The notes beneath the pieces were generated by a model that was given only the letters and a program-made list of their open reading frames with translations, was not told where the DNA came from and searched no databases. From NCBI GenBank assembly GCA_030686115.1, contig CP131612.1:2046001-2110000 (forward strand): a stretch of DNA of 64,000 nt, read 5' to 3'. Shown here piece after piece: positions 18,866-26,662 of the stretch (positions are counted from its first letter, which is position 1; the number at the start of each line of letters is the position of its first letter). The position numbers and the translations under genes are program-made. The stretch comes from Psychrobacter cibarius (lineage in GTDB: Bacteria > Pseudomonadota > Gammaproteobacteria > Pseudomonadales > Moraxellaceae).

Positions 18866-20017
18866 TTACATAAAGCGTGACGCCAGCTCTTTCATGATTT
18901 CATTGGTGCCGCCGTAGATTTTTTGTACTCGCGCATCAGCGTACAAACGAGCAATCGGGTATTCTGTCATGTAGCCATAACCGCCAAACAGCTGGACGCA
19001 TTCGTCGATCACGTCACACTGCTTTTGCGTCACCCAATATTTAATCAAAGACGCCTGCGGTACGGTCAACTTGCCTTCTAACATGGCATCGACAGCGGCA
19101 TCACACATCGTGCTGGCAGCGAGATAATCGGCGTAGCATTCTGCCATTTTAAAACGCGTATTTTGAAACTTCCAAATAGGCTTACCAAACGCTTCACGGC
19201 CTTTGACATAATCTAGGGTCAAATTAATCGCGAGCTTCATCGCACCAACGCCCGTTAAGGCAATAATTAAACGCTCACGTGGCAGCTCTTGCATCATTTG
19301 AATAAAACCCATGCCCTCTACTGTACCAAGCAAATTTGTTTGCGGCACACGTACATTGCTGAAAAATAACTCCGAAGTATCTTGTGAGGTCAGACCAATC
19401 TTATCGAGATTACGACCACGCTCAAACCCTTCTACTTTGTCCGTTTCTACCACGATAAGCGAAACACCTTGCGCACCTTTTTCACGATCGGTTTTGCAGG
19501 CGAGCAAAATTAGGTTGGCATGCTGACCATTGGTAATAAAGGTTTTTGAGCCATTAATAATGTAATCATCACCATCTTTTACGGCATAGGTTTTGATGTT
19601 CTGCAAATCTGAGCCAGTACCCGGTTCGGTCATAGCAATCGCAGCCACATACTCACCCGTCGCCATCTTAGGTAGCCATTCTTTTTTCTGCGCTTCCGTA
19701 CCATGACTCAAGATATAAGGCGCGACAATACCTGAATGTACCATGCCACCGAATCCAGATTGATTGGCCTCAGCCTGCGCATAAAGAAGCGCCGCTTCAT
19801 GACCAAAGTCACCACCGCCGCCGCCATATTCCTCTGGAATCGATGCACATAAAAAACCCATCGTACCTGCCTCTTCCCACGCGGCGCGGTCAATCATGCC
19901 GTTTTTGCGCCACTGCTCGTCCTTTGGCTCCCACGATTGAAACATTTTAAGCGCGCTATCATGCACCATTTGATGTTCTTCGGTCATCCAATTCGGGGTA
20001 AAACTTTCAATACTCAT
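18866..20017 (-). CDS. Acyl-CoA dehydrogenase
   Basis: A 383-residue acyl-CoA dehydrogenase of normal family length. Signatures are AMTEPGTGSDL (FAD and substrate binding) and QLFGGYGYMTEYPIARLYAD with the conserved C-terminal GGTNEIMKE. The proposed catalytic Glu region resembles the long/branched-chain group. First gene of the beta-oxidation operon; the ATG follows AAGGAT. Upstream lie two palindromes and the divergent TetR gene. Confidence 0.92.
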   Translation of the reverse strand: MSIESFTPNWMTEEHQMVHDSALKMFQSWEPKDEQWRKNGMIDRAAWEEAGTMGFLCASIPEEYGGGGGDFGHEAALLYAQAEANQSGFGGMVHSGIVAPYILSHGTEAQKKEWLPKMATGEYVAAIAMTEPGTGSDLQNIKTYAVKDGDDYIINGSKTFITNGQHANLILLACKTDREKGAQGVSLIVVETDKVEGFERGRNLDKIGLTSQDTSELFFSNVRVPQTNLLGTVEGMGFIQMMQELPRERLIIALTGVGAMKLAINLTLDYVKGREAFGKPIWKFQNTRFKMAECYADYLAASTMCDAAVDAMLEGKLTVPQASLIKYWVTQKQCDVIDECVQLFGGYGYMTEYPIARLYADARVQKIYGGTNEIMKELASRFM

Positions 20018-20053
20018 ATTGTCTATCCTTGACGAGGGGAAGTTGATAGTAGC

Positions 20054-20090
20054 TAGGGCGTGTCCTCAATTCAAACGAGGACACACCCTA
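20054..20090. repeat. Minimal 37-bp GGGCGTGTCC hairpin element
   Basis: TAGGGCGTGTCCTC (20054-20067) faces GAGGACACACCCTA (20077-20090) across 9 bp, with one mismatch. Both outer ends carry TA. The ends match those of the full element at 49750-49923, so this appears to be an internally deleted or end-to-end copy. It lies 37 bp upstream of the acyl-CoA dehydrogenase start. Confidence 0.8.
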
Positions 20091-20126
20091 ATATAAAATA
20101 CTATTGAGTGTAAGCATATTATTTGT

Positions 20127-20142
20127 GGTAATTTTAATTACC
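20127..20142. promoter_or_regulatory. Operator-like palindrome 1 (TetR site candidate)
   Basis: GGTAATTTTAATTACC: 6-bp arms around a 4-bp centre, 110 bp upstream of the acyl-CoA dehydrogenase start. It shares both arms with a second site at 20236, which suggests binding by the adjacent TetR protein. Confidence 0.6.
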
Positions 20143-20235
20143 GTTATATAAAATCTCAGTATTCTTTATATTTAATATCATGCAAGACTTATACTAGGAC
20201 AGTGAAAGACAATGCGCAACCTATTAACAAACAAT

Positions 20236-20251
20236 GGTAATTTATATTACC
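20236..20251. promoter_or_regulatory. Operator-like palindrome 2 (TetR site candidate)
   Basis: GGTAATTTATATTACC: identical arms to palindrome 1 with a different 4-bp centre. It lies 83 bp upstream of the tetR start, positioned for autoregulation. The two sites are 109 bp apart. Confidence 0.6.
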
Positions 20252-20333
20252 TATTTCAACTCTAGCTTATCAGCCGTTAAATAAGACGCTGTAGCACAGT
20301 CTAAAAATTCTCACCGTACAGGAATCATCAAGC

Positions 20334-20972
20334 ATGCAATCTATCAATCAGACATCTAGTATGAATACAGCCCGAGCTTTGGCACCCTTATCCGATATGC
20401 GCCCTGCTACTTTAGAAAAAATTGAAAAAGCCGTTCGTAAAGTGTTTGCAGGTTTTGACTCTAATGAGGTGACCATGGCGCAGATTGCAAAGTCTGCCAA
20501 TGTCTCACTACAGACGCTGTATAAATATTTTGGTGATAAGCAAACACTGTTTTATACCATCATGGATATTGTATTAGGCAGGTTGGCGGCGCGCATCATG
20601 GATCATTTGCAAGGCATTGATAGTGTGCAAGATCGGCTGCGCAAGACATTATGGGTCTGTTTTGACTTTGTAGACTCACATCCCGATGCGGTGATGGTAC
20701 TGTCTTCGGTGTCGGCATCGCGTATACGTAATATTGCAATTTATGAGAATAAAGAGCTGATTGGCGCATTTTTGAATGTATTAGAAGATGGTCAAAACCG
20801 CGGGGTACTAAATGACACCGTGCCCCTTTATATACTTTTTGATGTGTTTATGGGTTTTATCAGCCGTCTTGGCTTGATGCATATCATTCGCCAGACCGAT
20901 ACACCCATTAATGCAGAGTTTGATGCGCTGTTCGTCATTTTATGGCGAGCCATATCAAAGCCTGACATATAA
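20334..20972 (+). CDS. TetR-family regulator of the beta-oxidation operon
   Basis: A 212-residue TetR-type repressor. The helix-turn-helix is at about residues 48-70 (MAQIAKSANVSLQTLYKYFG), with a helical ligand-binding C-terminus. It is divergent from the five-gene beta-oxidation operon, and the shared control region contains two identical-arm palindromes. By analogy with FadR/PsrA-type regulators it may sense an acyl-CoA and derepress the operon; this is inference. A bidirectional terminator follows. Confidence 0.85.
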   Translation: MQSINQTSSMNTARALAPLSDMRPATLEKIEKAVRKVFAGFDSNEVTMAQIAKSANVSLQTLYKYFGDKQTLFYTIMDIVLGRLAARIMDHLQGIDSVQDRLRKTLWVCFDFVDSHPDAVMVLSSVSASRIRNIAIYENKELIGAFLNVLEDGQNRGVLNDTVPLYILFDVFMGFISRLGLMHIIRQTDTPINAEFDALFVILWRAISKPDI

Positions 20973-21056
20973 TCAGTTCGATATACAATCACTTGTACGA
21001 TATTATGAAATATTCATACCAGCCAATTTTCAATTTCATCATTAAAGATCACAACG

Positions 21057-21086
21057 AAAAAAAGCCTCACTTTGTAGTGAGGCTTT
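21057..21086. terminator. Bidirectional terminator
   Basis: AAAGCCTCACT (21061-21071) pairs with AGTGAGGCTTT (21076-21086) around TTGT, preceded by AAAA. It separates the convergent tetR gene and the hypothetical gene at 21117. Confidence 0.85.
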
Positions 21087-21116
21087 ACTTAATGCTTAAA
21101 AACTAATGCTTAGAAA

Positions 21117-21584
21117 TTAACATTCCTTAGATTTTTTTAGCTTATATTCTTCTACCCTATCAACCATTTCATAATCTTGTTCACTGATCTGTTGATATCC
21201 ATTGCTCACACTACCATAGGACGAATTTTTATTATCATGCTGAGCGTGCACAGCAACATCTTTGATCTGGGCAATGTCTTCTGCAAACGGCGTATAAGGG
21301 ATATCCAGCACAGCAAATAGCGTGGCTAAAAATTCTTCAGCGGTAAAATATTTATCCATATAGCTGCCATCAAGCCCAAGGTATTTATTCGATAATACAT
21401 GACGTAGGCGCTCACAAGCAGGGATAGTATGCTTGATAGGATAGCCCATGGCTTTAACAATATCTTGCGAACGCAGCTCAAGTGTCGCTATCTGATTGAT
21501 CGCATACTGGGCAAGAAGATGGCGTGGGTGGTAATGACGGGTATATTTGGATTGGTTAGCAATGTGGCTCATGATATTGAACAC
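21117..21584 (-). CDS. Hypothetical protein
   Basis: I do not recognise this protein. The open frame extends to 21653, but a GTG at 21584 has AGGAG six bases upstream and is the likeliest start (155 residues); an ATG at 21572 is the alternative. The product is probably cytoplasmic and mainly helical, rich in His and Tyr near the N-terminus (YTRHYHPRHLL), with a charged Lys-rich C-terminus. No signal peptide or membrane segment is seen from that start. A terminator lies just downstream. Confidence 0.6.
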   Translation of the reverse strand: MFNIMSHIANQSKYTRHYHPRHLLAQYAINQIATLELRSQDIVKAMGYPIKHTIPACERLRHVLSNKYLGLDGSYMDKYFTAEEFLATLFAVLDIPYTPFAEDIAQIKDVAVHAQHDNKNSSYGSVSNGYQQISEQDYEMVDRVEEYKLKKSKEC

Positions 21585-21945
21585 CTTAGACTCCTGTAAC
21601 TCCGACGAAAAAGGGTGAAATACGCCCAAATAGGCAAATAAAATCAGGCACAAATGAGGATGTCGGAGTACAGGCTCATGCGCTTTACCAGAATTATTTT
21701 ATATCGTGCTGGAAGTTGCAAGGTTTGTACGCCGCCATTTATAACGATAATGGCTGGCGATGACAAAACTGTTAAACCCACGATAATGACTTAAAGATGA
21801 TAGCATATCAGATAATAGAAAATAAATACTGATATTAATACGCTTTGGTAATCACACGATTGTTACGGTCTCTCTATCGCCGTCAAAGTCTGAATACTTT
21901 TATATTTAAAAATGGTAGAAAAAATTAGATAATGACTCAACAAAG
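21585..21945. other. Intergenic region
   Basis: About 360 bp between the end of the pipecolate oxidase gene and the hypothetical gene. It must carry the promoter of the latter. I see AT-rich stretches but no clear terminator, repeat or small gene. Confidence 0.5.
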
Positions 21946-23232
21946 CTACCTAATTATTTTTAGACATTGTCCTGCATGATATAAAGTTAGCCCCAACTCA
22001 GTAAAGCCAGATTTCATCCCGCCAAAAGAAACTTTTGCCTCTTCTAAGGTCTTAAATGGTAAGGGAATACTATCTCTATTACCGCTCATTATATAGTCTG
22101 CGAAGCACTTACCCATTAGCGTGCCTGTGGTAATGCCGCGACCATTATAAGCCGTTGCGGTCAGCAAGCCCTCGTCGGGCTCCATGACTCGAAAAATATG
22201 ATCTTGCGTAAAACCAAAGCTACCCGTCCACTCATACTGCCATTTAAATGCTGGCAAATCTGGATAATAGCTCTTTTGCACCGCATTGGCCCATGATTGA
22301 TAAAAGGATTTTGGTTTAAGCTGTGTACCACCCACCGTTCCCAATAATAGGCGATCGTCGTCATCACGGCGAAAGCTAGACAAGGCCAAGCGTGTATCCC
22401 ATGCCCCTGTTTTATATGGCAAAATACGATCTGCCGCCTCGCCACTAAGTGGCTCTGATGCAATCTGATAGTAATAAACCAGATAAAATGTCTTTTTGAT
22501 TTCTGTCCACTCGCCTTCGGTATAGGCGTTAGTCGCAATAATGACGCGCTCAGATTTCACGCGCGCTTTAGAAGTCCTTGCATACCAATGACCGTCTACT
22601 TTTTCTAGTGCTTCTACGGCGGAATGCTCATAAATAGTGACACCAAGACTGGTTGCTACTTTTGCAAGTCCTCTGACATAAGCCAGCGGATTTATCGTAC
22701 CAGCCCGATGATCTAGTAATGCTTTATTGATACTTGTCGTCCCGCAATATTCATGGCATTTACTGCCAGTTAGCACTTCAACATTCGCACCGCGGCGGCT
22801 CAACTGCTCATATCTGATATCGACATCTGCTTCACCTTTGGCGTTATGTGCCATGTGGATATTACCGGCTTGAGTGGCTTGGGCGTCGATATTATAACGC
22901 TTGATTAAATCAAACACTAAGCTTGGCGCTTGTCCAAGGGCTTCTGTCAGACACTCACCTGCCGCTTCGCCTAGCGCAATATTCAAATCATCAGGGCGCG
23001 CCCAAGTGCCTGCATTGACCAATCCTACACTTTTACCTGAGCCACCATTACCAATTGCTTGGCTTTCAAGCAAGATAACTTTGACGCCTTTTTCGGCCAA
23101 ATGAATCGCCGCCGATAACCCTGTATAACCGCCGCCTATGATACAAATAGTCGCTTCGGTGTCGCTAGTCATCTGATTGTAGGTATCAATAAGGGGCGCA
23201 GTCATATTCCACAAACATTGCTCTTGCAACAT
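21946..23232 (-). CDS. amaA: FAD-dependent L-pipecolate oxidase (AmaA-like)
   Basis: A 428-residue DAO-fold flavoprotein. The FAD-binding motif CIIGGGYTGLSAAIHLAEKG is near residue 31, followed by GNGGSGKSVGLVNAG; the C-terminus is LTLYHAGQCLKIIR. Start (QEQCLW), the GSGxxVGLVNAG segment and the C-terminal LYHAGQCL resemble Pseudomonas putida AmaA, which oxidises L-pipecolate to piperideine-6-carboxylate. The ATG follows AAGGAG. It lies 17 bp downstream of an NhaC-type carrier and in the same locus as the AASA dehydrogenase, HglS and an aminotransferase, which supports the assignment. Related oxidases act on other amines. Confidence 0.8.
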   Translation of the reverse strand: MLQEQCLWNMTAPLIDTYNQMTSDTEATICIIGGGYTGLSAAIHLAEKGVKVILLESQAIGNGGSGKSVGLVNAGTWARPDDLNIALGEAAGECLTEALGQAPSLVFDLIKRYNIDAQATQAGNIHMAHNAKGEADVDIRYEQLSRRGANVEVLTGSKCHEYCGTTSINKALLDHRAGTINPLAYVRGLAKVATSLGVTIYEHSAVEALEKVDGHWYARTSKARVKSERVIIATNAYTEGEWTEIKKTFYLVYYYQIASEPLSGEAADRILPYKTGAWDTRLALSSFRRDDDDRLLLGTVGGTQLKPKSFYQSWANAVQKSYYPDLPAFKWQYEWTGSFGFTQDHIFRVMEPDEGLLTATAYNGRGITTGTLMGKCFADYIMSGNRDSIPLPFKTLEEAKVSFGGMKSGFTELGLTLYHAGQCLKIIR

Positions 23233-23249
23233 CTCATACTCCTTCTAAA

Positions 23250-24710
23250 TTACGCATTGTCTACAGTGGAGAGCGCGCTTGGGTCGTTATTGATGATAGG
23301 TTCTTCACGGGGGATAAATTTGTCTAAGAACACCCATAACAAACCAAATAGCGGTGATAACCAACAGGCAAAGGCGAATGGTGCATAAGTGAGTGTCGCA
23401 ATACCTAGTGTTGCCGCGACGAAACTACCACCCATGTTCCAAGGAATAAGCGGAGATAACAGGGTTCCGGTATCTTCAATAGAGCGAGTAAGCGTGGTAC
23501 GCTTGTAGCCCATTTCTTGATATTTGTCTTTTAATAAACGACCTGGCAACACCAGGGTGGTATAGACGTCACCGATGAGCGTACCGACACCAAGCGTGCT
23601 GGCATACGTGGTCATTACTAAACCAAATCTCGATTTCACCATCTTATTAATTTTTGCCATGATGGCTTTTAGCGTACCGTAATGCTCAATTGAGCCGACG
23701 AATGCTAAAGCAAAGATGGTCAAAGTCACGACCCACGTCATCGACATAATGCCGCCTTTAGACAGCAGTTGATCCACGACAGCAAAGCCCGTTTCACTGA
23801 CAAAGCCATTTTGTAAGACCGTAAAAATGTCGTGCACACCCACGCCTTGCATAAAAAACGCGACCAATCCTGCGACCACCACACCAGACAATACCGTTGG
23901 AATAGCAGGCATTTTCATCACCGCTGCAATGACAACGACAACAGCAGGTAATAACGTAATTATGCTCAAGTTATAATTGGCCGCTAGCGAGGTTTGAATT
24001 TCTTTAATTGAGGTTAAATCGACATTTTCTGCGCCGTAACCCATACCAATCCAAGCATAGATAATCAATGCAGTTACCATGGCAGGTACCGTGGTTGGCA
24101 ACATACCGCGGATGTGCTCCCAAAGGTCAACACCAGCAGCCGCTGGCGTCAAGTTAGTGGTGTCAGACAAAGGAGACATCTTGTCACCGAAAAAAGCACC
24201 AGAGACGATAGCACCGCCCGTTAGTGACGGCGGAATACCCAAGCCTAGTCCAATACCCATCATGGCAAGACCGACCGTACCAACCGTGCCCCACGAAGTG
24301 CCTGTGGCGACAGAAATAATGGCACAGATGATACAGACAGAGACTAGGAATGATGAAGGAGAAAAAACGCTAAAACCATAGTATAAAATTGTAGGAACGG
24401 TACCAGCGATAATCCAAGCGCCGATGAGCATACCAACGCCCATCAAGATAATCATGGCCGGTAGACCAATTTTGACAACCTTTAAAAAGCGTTGTTCCAT
24501 GCCATCCCAGTCACGGCCACGCAGCTTCATAAACAAGCCGGTGATTAAAATACCGCAAGCTAAGGGAATGTGAGGGGTAAAATCTTTGAATACAAAAAAC
24601 TGCACCATCAGAATAATGGCAGTCAACACCAGAGGTGCAATATCTAATAAAAAACTAGAAGACGGACCGTAGCCATCTTTAGCTTCGTCATAAGGTTTAT
24701 CATCCATCAT
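23250..24710 (-). CDS. NhaC-family Na+/H+ antiporter-like carrier
   Basis: About 486 residues from the ATG at 24710, which has AAGGAAGG/AGG upstream; the open frame extends to 24776. It has about eleven hydrophobic segments and the NhaC-family patterns GTSWGTVGTVGLAMMGIG, GAFFGDKMSPLSDTTNL and GDVYTTLVLPGRLL. Members exchange Na+ for H+ or couple ions to organic solutes (MleN exchanges malate for lactate). As it is only 17 bp from amaA, uptake of pipecolate or a related amino acid is a reasonable inference. Confidence 0.85.
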   Translation of the reverse strand: MMDDKPYDEAKDGYGPSSSFLLDIAPLVLTAIILMVQFFVFKDFTPHIPLACGILITGLFMKLRGRDWDGMEQRFLKVVKIGLPAMIILMGVGMLIGAWIIAGTVPTILYYGFSVFSPSSFLVSVCIICAIISVATGTSWGTVGTVGLAMMGIGLGLGIPPSLTGGAIVSGAFFGDKMSPLSDTTNLTPAAAGVDLWEHIRGMLPTTVPAMVTALIIYAWIGMGYGAENVDLTSIKEIQTSLAANYNLSIITLLPAVVVVIAAVMKMPAIPTVLSGVVVAGLVAFFMQGVGVHDIFTVLQNGFVSETGFAVVDQLLSKGGIMSMTWVVTLTIFALAFVGSIEHYGTLKAIMAKINKMVKSRFGLVMTTYASTLGVGTLIGDVYTTLVLPGRLLKDKYQEMGYKRTTLTRSIEDTGTLLSPLIPWNMGGSFVAATLGIATLTYAPFAFACWLSPLFGLLWVFLDKFIPREEPIINNDPSALSTVDNA

Positions 24711-24832
24711 AAGACACCTACCTTCCTTAGTAGTGGATACTGCTGTCATAGATATAACAGTAGTGGAAACAACCAATCCATGGCTGCTGATAATGCTGAA
24801 AAAAGTGCGAAAAAGATTACGGCAAAGGGAGT

Positions 24833-24885
24833 AAAAAAGCCTGTTTTTGAAATCATGAATAGTTATTCATCACTTCCGCAGGCTT
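24833..24885 (-). terminator. Terminator-like nested hairpin after amaB
   Basis: AAGCCTG (24837-24843) pairs with CAGGCTT (24879-24885), enclosing an inner ATGAAT/ATTCAT stem. On the minus strand a T-run follows (24838-24833). It lies between amaB and the NhaC gene, so these may be separate transcription units. Confidence 0.55.
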
Positions 24886-25001
24886 TCATACTAAAACAAT
24901 AAATACTTAATAATTGGCGACCAAAACAACTGATAGTTGGCTTGCTAAATAGGCGCTGAGCCTACTTAACAAGTCTCACATCACATCACGTCACATTGTT
25001 A

Positions 25002-26492
25002 TTAGCCAAAGTTGATGCCTTGCGCCAGTGGTAGCTCGGTTGAATAGTTGACTGTATTGGTCTGACGGCGCATATAAGCTTTCCAGGCGTCTGAACCTGA
25101 TTCACGGCCACCGCCGGTTTCTTTTTCGCCGCCGAATGCGCCGCCAATCTCAGCGCCACTGGTGCCGATGTTGACGTTAGCGATACCGCAATCACTACCG
25201 CGGTCGCTGAGGAACGTTTCAGCTTCACGTAAGTCATTGGTAAAGATACAAGAAGACAATCCTTGTGGCACATCGTTTTGCATCGCTAGTGCATCGTCAA
25301 ACTCTTTATAAGGCATGACATATAAAATCGGCGCAAACGTCTCACTACGTGCTACGTCATTTTGCTCATCAAACTCAACAATCGCAGGGGTCACATAATA
25401 AGCATCGGGGAATTTATCCATCAGCACCCGTTCGCCGCCTGTGACTTTACCGCCAGTATTGCGGGCTTTTTCTAACGCCGCTTGCATGTTATTAAAGCTG
25501 TCTTCATCAATCAGTGGACCGACCAAATTGCCTTCCAGCGGATGACCAATGCTCACCGTCTCATAAGCAGACTTAACGCGCGGTAAGATATCGTCTTTGA
25601 CCGACTCATGAACGAACAGACGGCGTAAGGTGGTGCAACGCTGGCCTGCCGTTCCTACTGCTGAGAATAGAATGCCTCGTAGCGCCAAATCCAAATCGGC
25701 AGTGGGTGCCAAAATCATGGCGTTATTACCGCCAAGCTCAAGCAAGCATTTACCAAAACGCTCAGCAACTTTTGGCCCGACTTCTCGGCCCATGCGCGTA
25801 CTGCCGGTGGCACTGACTAAAGCAATGTCTTTATTCTCAACCAGCGCATTACCGATATCGGTTTTGCCCAATATAATTTGCGATAAATGTGCTGGTGCTT
25901 CACCAAATTTTGCCAAGGCTTTTTCAAATAACGCTTGGCAAGCTAAGGCGACAAGTGGGGTTTTTTCTGAAGGTTTCCAGATAACAGGGTTGCCACAAAC
26001 GATGGCCAATGCCGTGTTCCAAGACCAAACGGCAACGGGGAAGTTAAAGGCAGAGATGACGCCGATGACGCCGAGTGGATGCCATGTCTCACGCATGTGG
26101 TGACCTGGGCGCTCTGAGGCGATGGTTAGACCATAAAGCTGACGTGATACGCCCACGGCAAAGTCACAAATATCAATCATTTCTTGTACTTCGCCAAGGC
26201 CTTCTTCTTTGATTTTTCCGGCTTCTAATGATACTAAGATACCTAGGTCTTCTTTGTGCTCACGCAGGACTTCACCCAACAGACGAATCAACTCACCACG
26301 TTTAGGGGCAGGAACGACACGCCATTCTTGAAAGGCTTGTTTGGCATTTTGGATTTTAGTATCGACGTCAGCCACTGTATCTAACGTGACTTTACCGATG
26401 ACTGAGCCATCAATTGGGGTGGTGACTTCAAAGTCGCCATTTTGATAGTGTGCTTCTTCTACGCCCATTGCAGACATATATTGCTTAATCAT
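25002..26492 (-). CDS. amaB: L-alpha-aminoadipate semialdehyde dehydrogenase (ALDH7 family, AmaB)
   Basis: About 496 residues. The frame is open from a TTG at 26498, but the ATG at 26492 has AAGGGA at a good distance. It has the ALDH7 (antiquitin) pattern: FNFPVAVWSWNTALA, the acid LELGGNNAM (Glu253) and the nucleophile GTAGQRCTTLRRLF (Cys286), then NVNIGTSGAEIGGAFGGEK. ALDH7/AmaB enzymes oxidise aminoadipate semialdehyde, the open form of piperideine-6-carboxylate, to 2-aminoadipate. Neighbours supply the step before (amaA) and those after (aminotransferase, HglS). Confidence 0.92.
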   Translation of the reverse strand: MIKQYMSAMGVEEAHYQNGDFEVTTPIDGSVIGKVTLDTVADVDTKIQNAKQAFQEWRVVPAPKRGELIRLLGEVLREHKEDLGILVSLEAGKIKEEGLGEVQEMIDICDFAVGVSRQLYGLTIASERPGHHMRETWHPLGVIGVISAFNFPVAVWSWNTALAIVCGNPVIWKPSEKTPLVALACQALFEKALAKFGEAPAHLSQIILGKTDIGNALVENKDIALVSATGSTRMGREVGPKVAERFGKCLLELGGNNAMILAPTADLDLALRGILFSAVGTAGQRCTTLRRLFVHESVKDDILPRVKSAYETVSIGHPLEGNLVGPLIDEDSFNNMQAALEKARNTGGKVTGGERVLMDKFPDAYYVTPAIVEFDEQNDVARSETFAPILYVMPYKEFDDALAMQNDVPQGLSSCIFTNDLREAETFLSDRGSDCGIANVNIGTSGAEIGGAFGGEKETGGGRESGSDAWKAYMRRQTNTVNYSTELPLAQGINFG

Positions 26493-26594
26493 AATCAATC
26501 CCTTGCATATTGGTATAATGGTTTACTACGTCCTTGACTGACTTATAAAATTACCCTGCTACCTACTAAGTTGCAAAATAATAAATTTCTTGCA

Positions 26595-26615
26595 GTCATT
26601 CCTTTTTGGAATGAC
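26595..26615. repeat. Small perfect hairpin
   Basis: GTCATTCC-TTTTT-GGAATGAC, an 8-bp perfect stem between hglS and amaB. There is no T-run after it. A related half, GCATTCCTTTTTGTCATT, occurs near 29592 before the aminotransferase terminator, so it may be a small dispersed repeat. Confidence 0.5.
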
Positions 26616-26662
26616 GTGCTAATAAGTCGGCTATACGCTAGACATTTCTAGGCTAAATTTTA

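Larger units (their letters stand above)
20018..20333. other. Divergent control region, acyl-CoA dehydrogenase / tetR
   Basis: This 316-bp gap contains a 37-bp inverted-repeat remnant (20054-20090) and two GGTAAT-N4-ATTACC palindromes. It should hold the promoters of both the beta-oxidation operon and the regulator gene. No further gene is visible. Confidence 0.6.
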
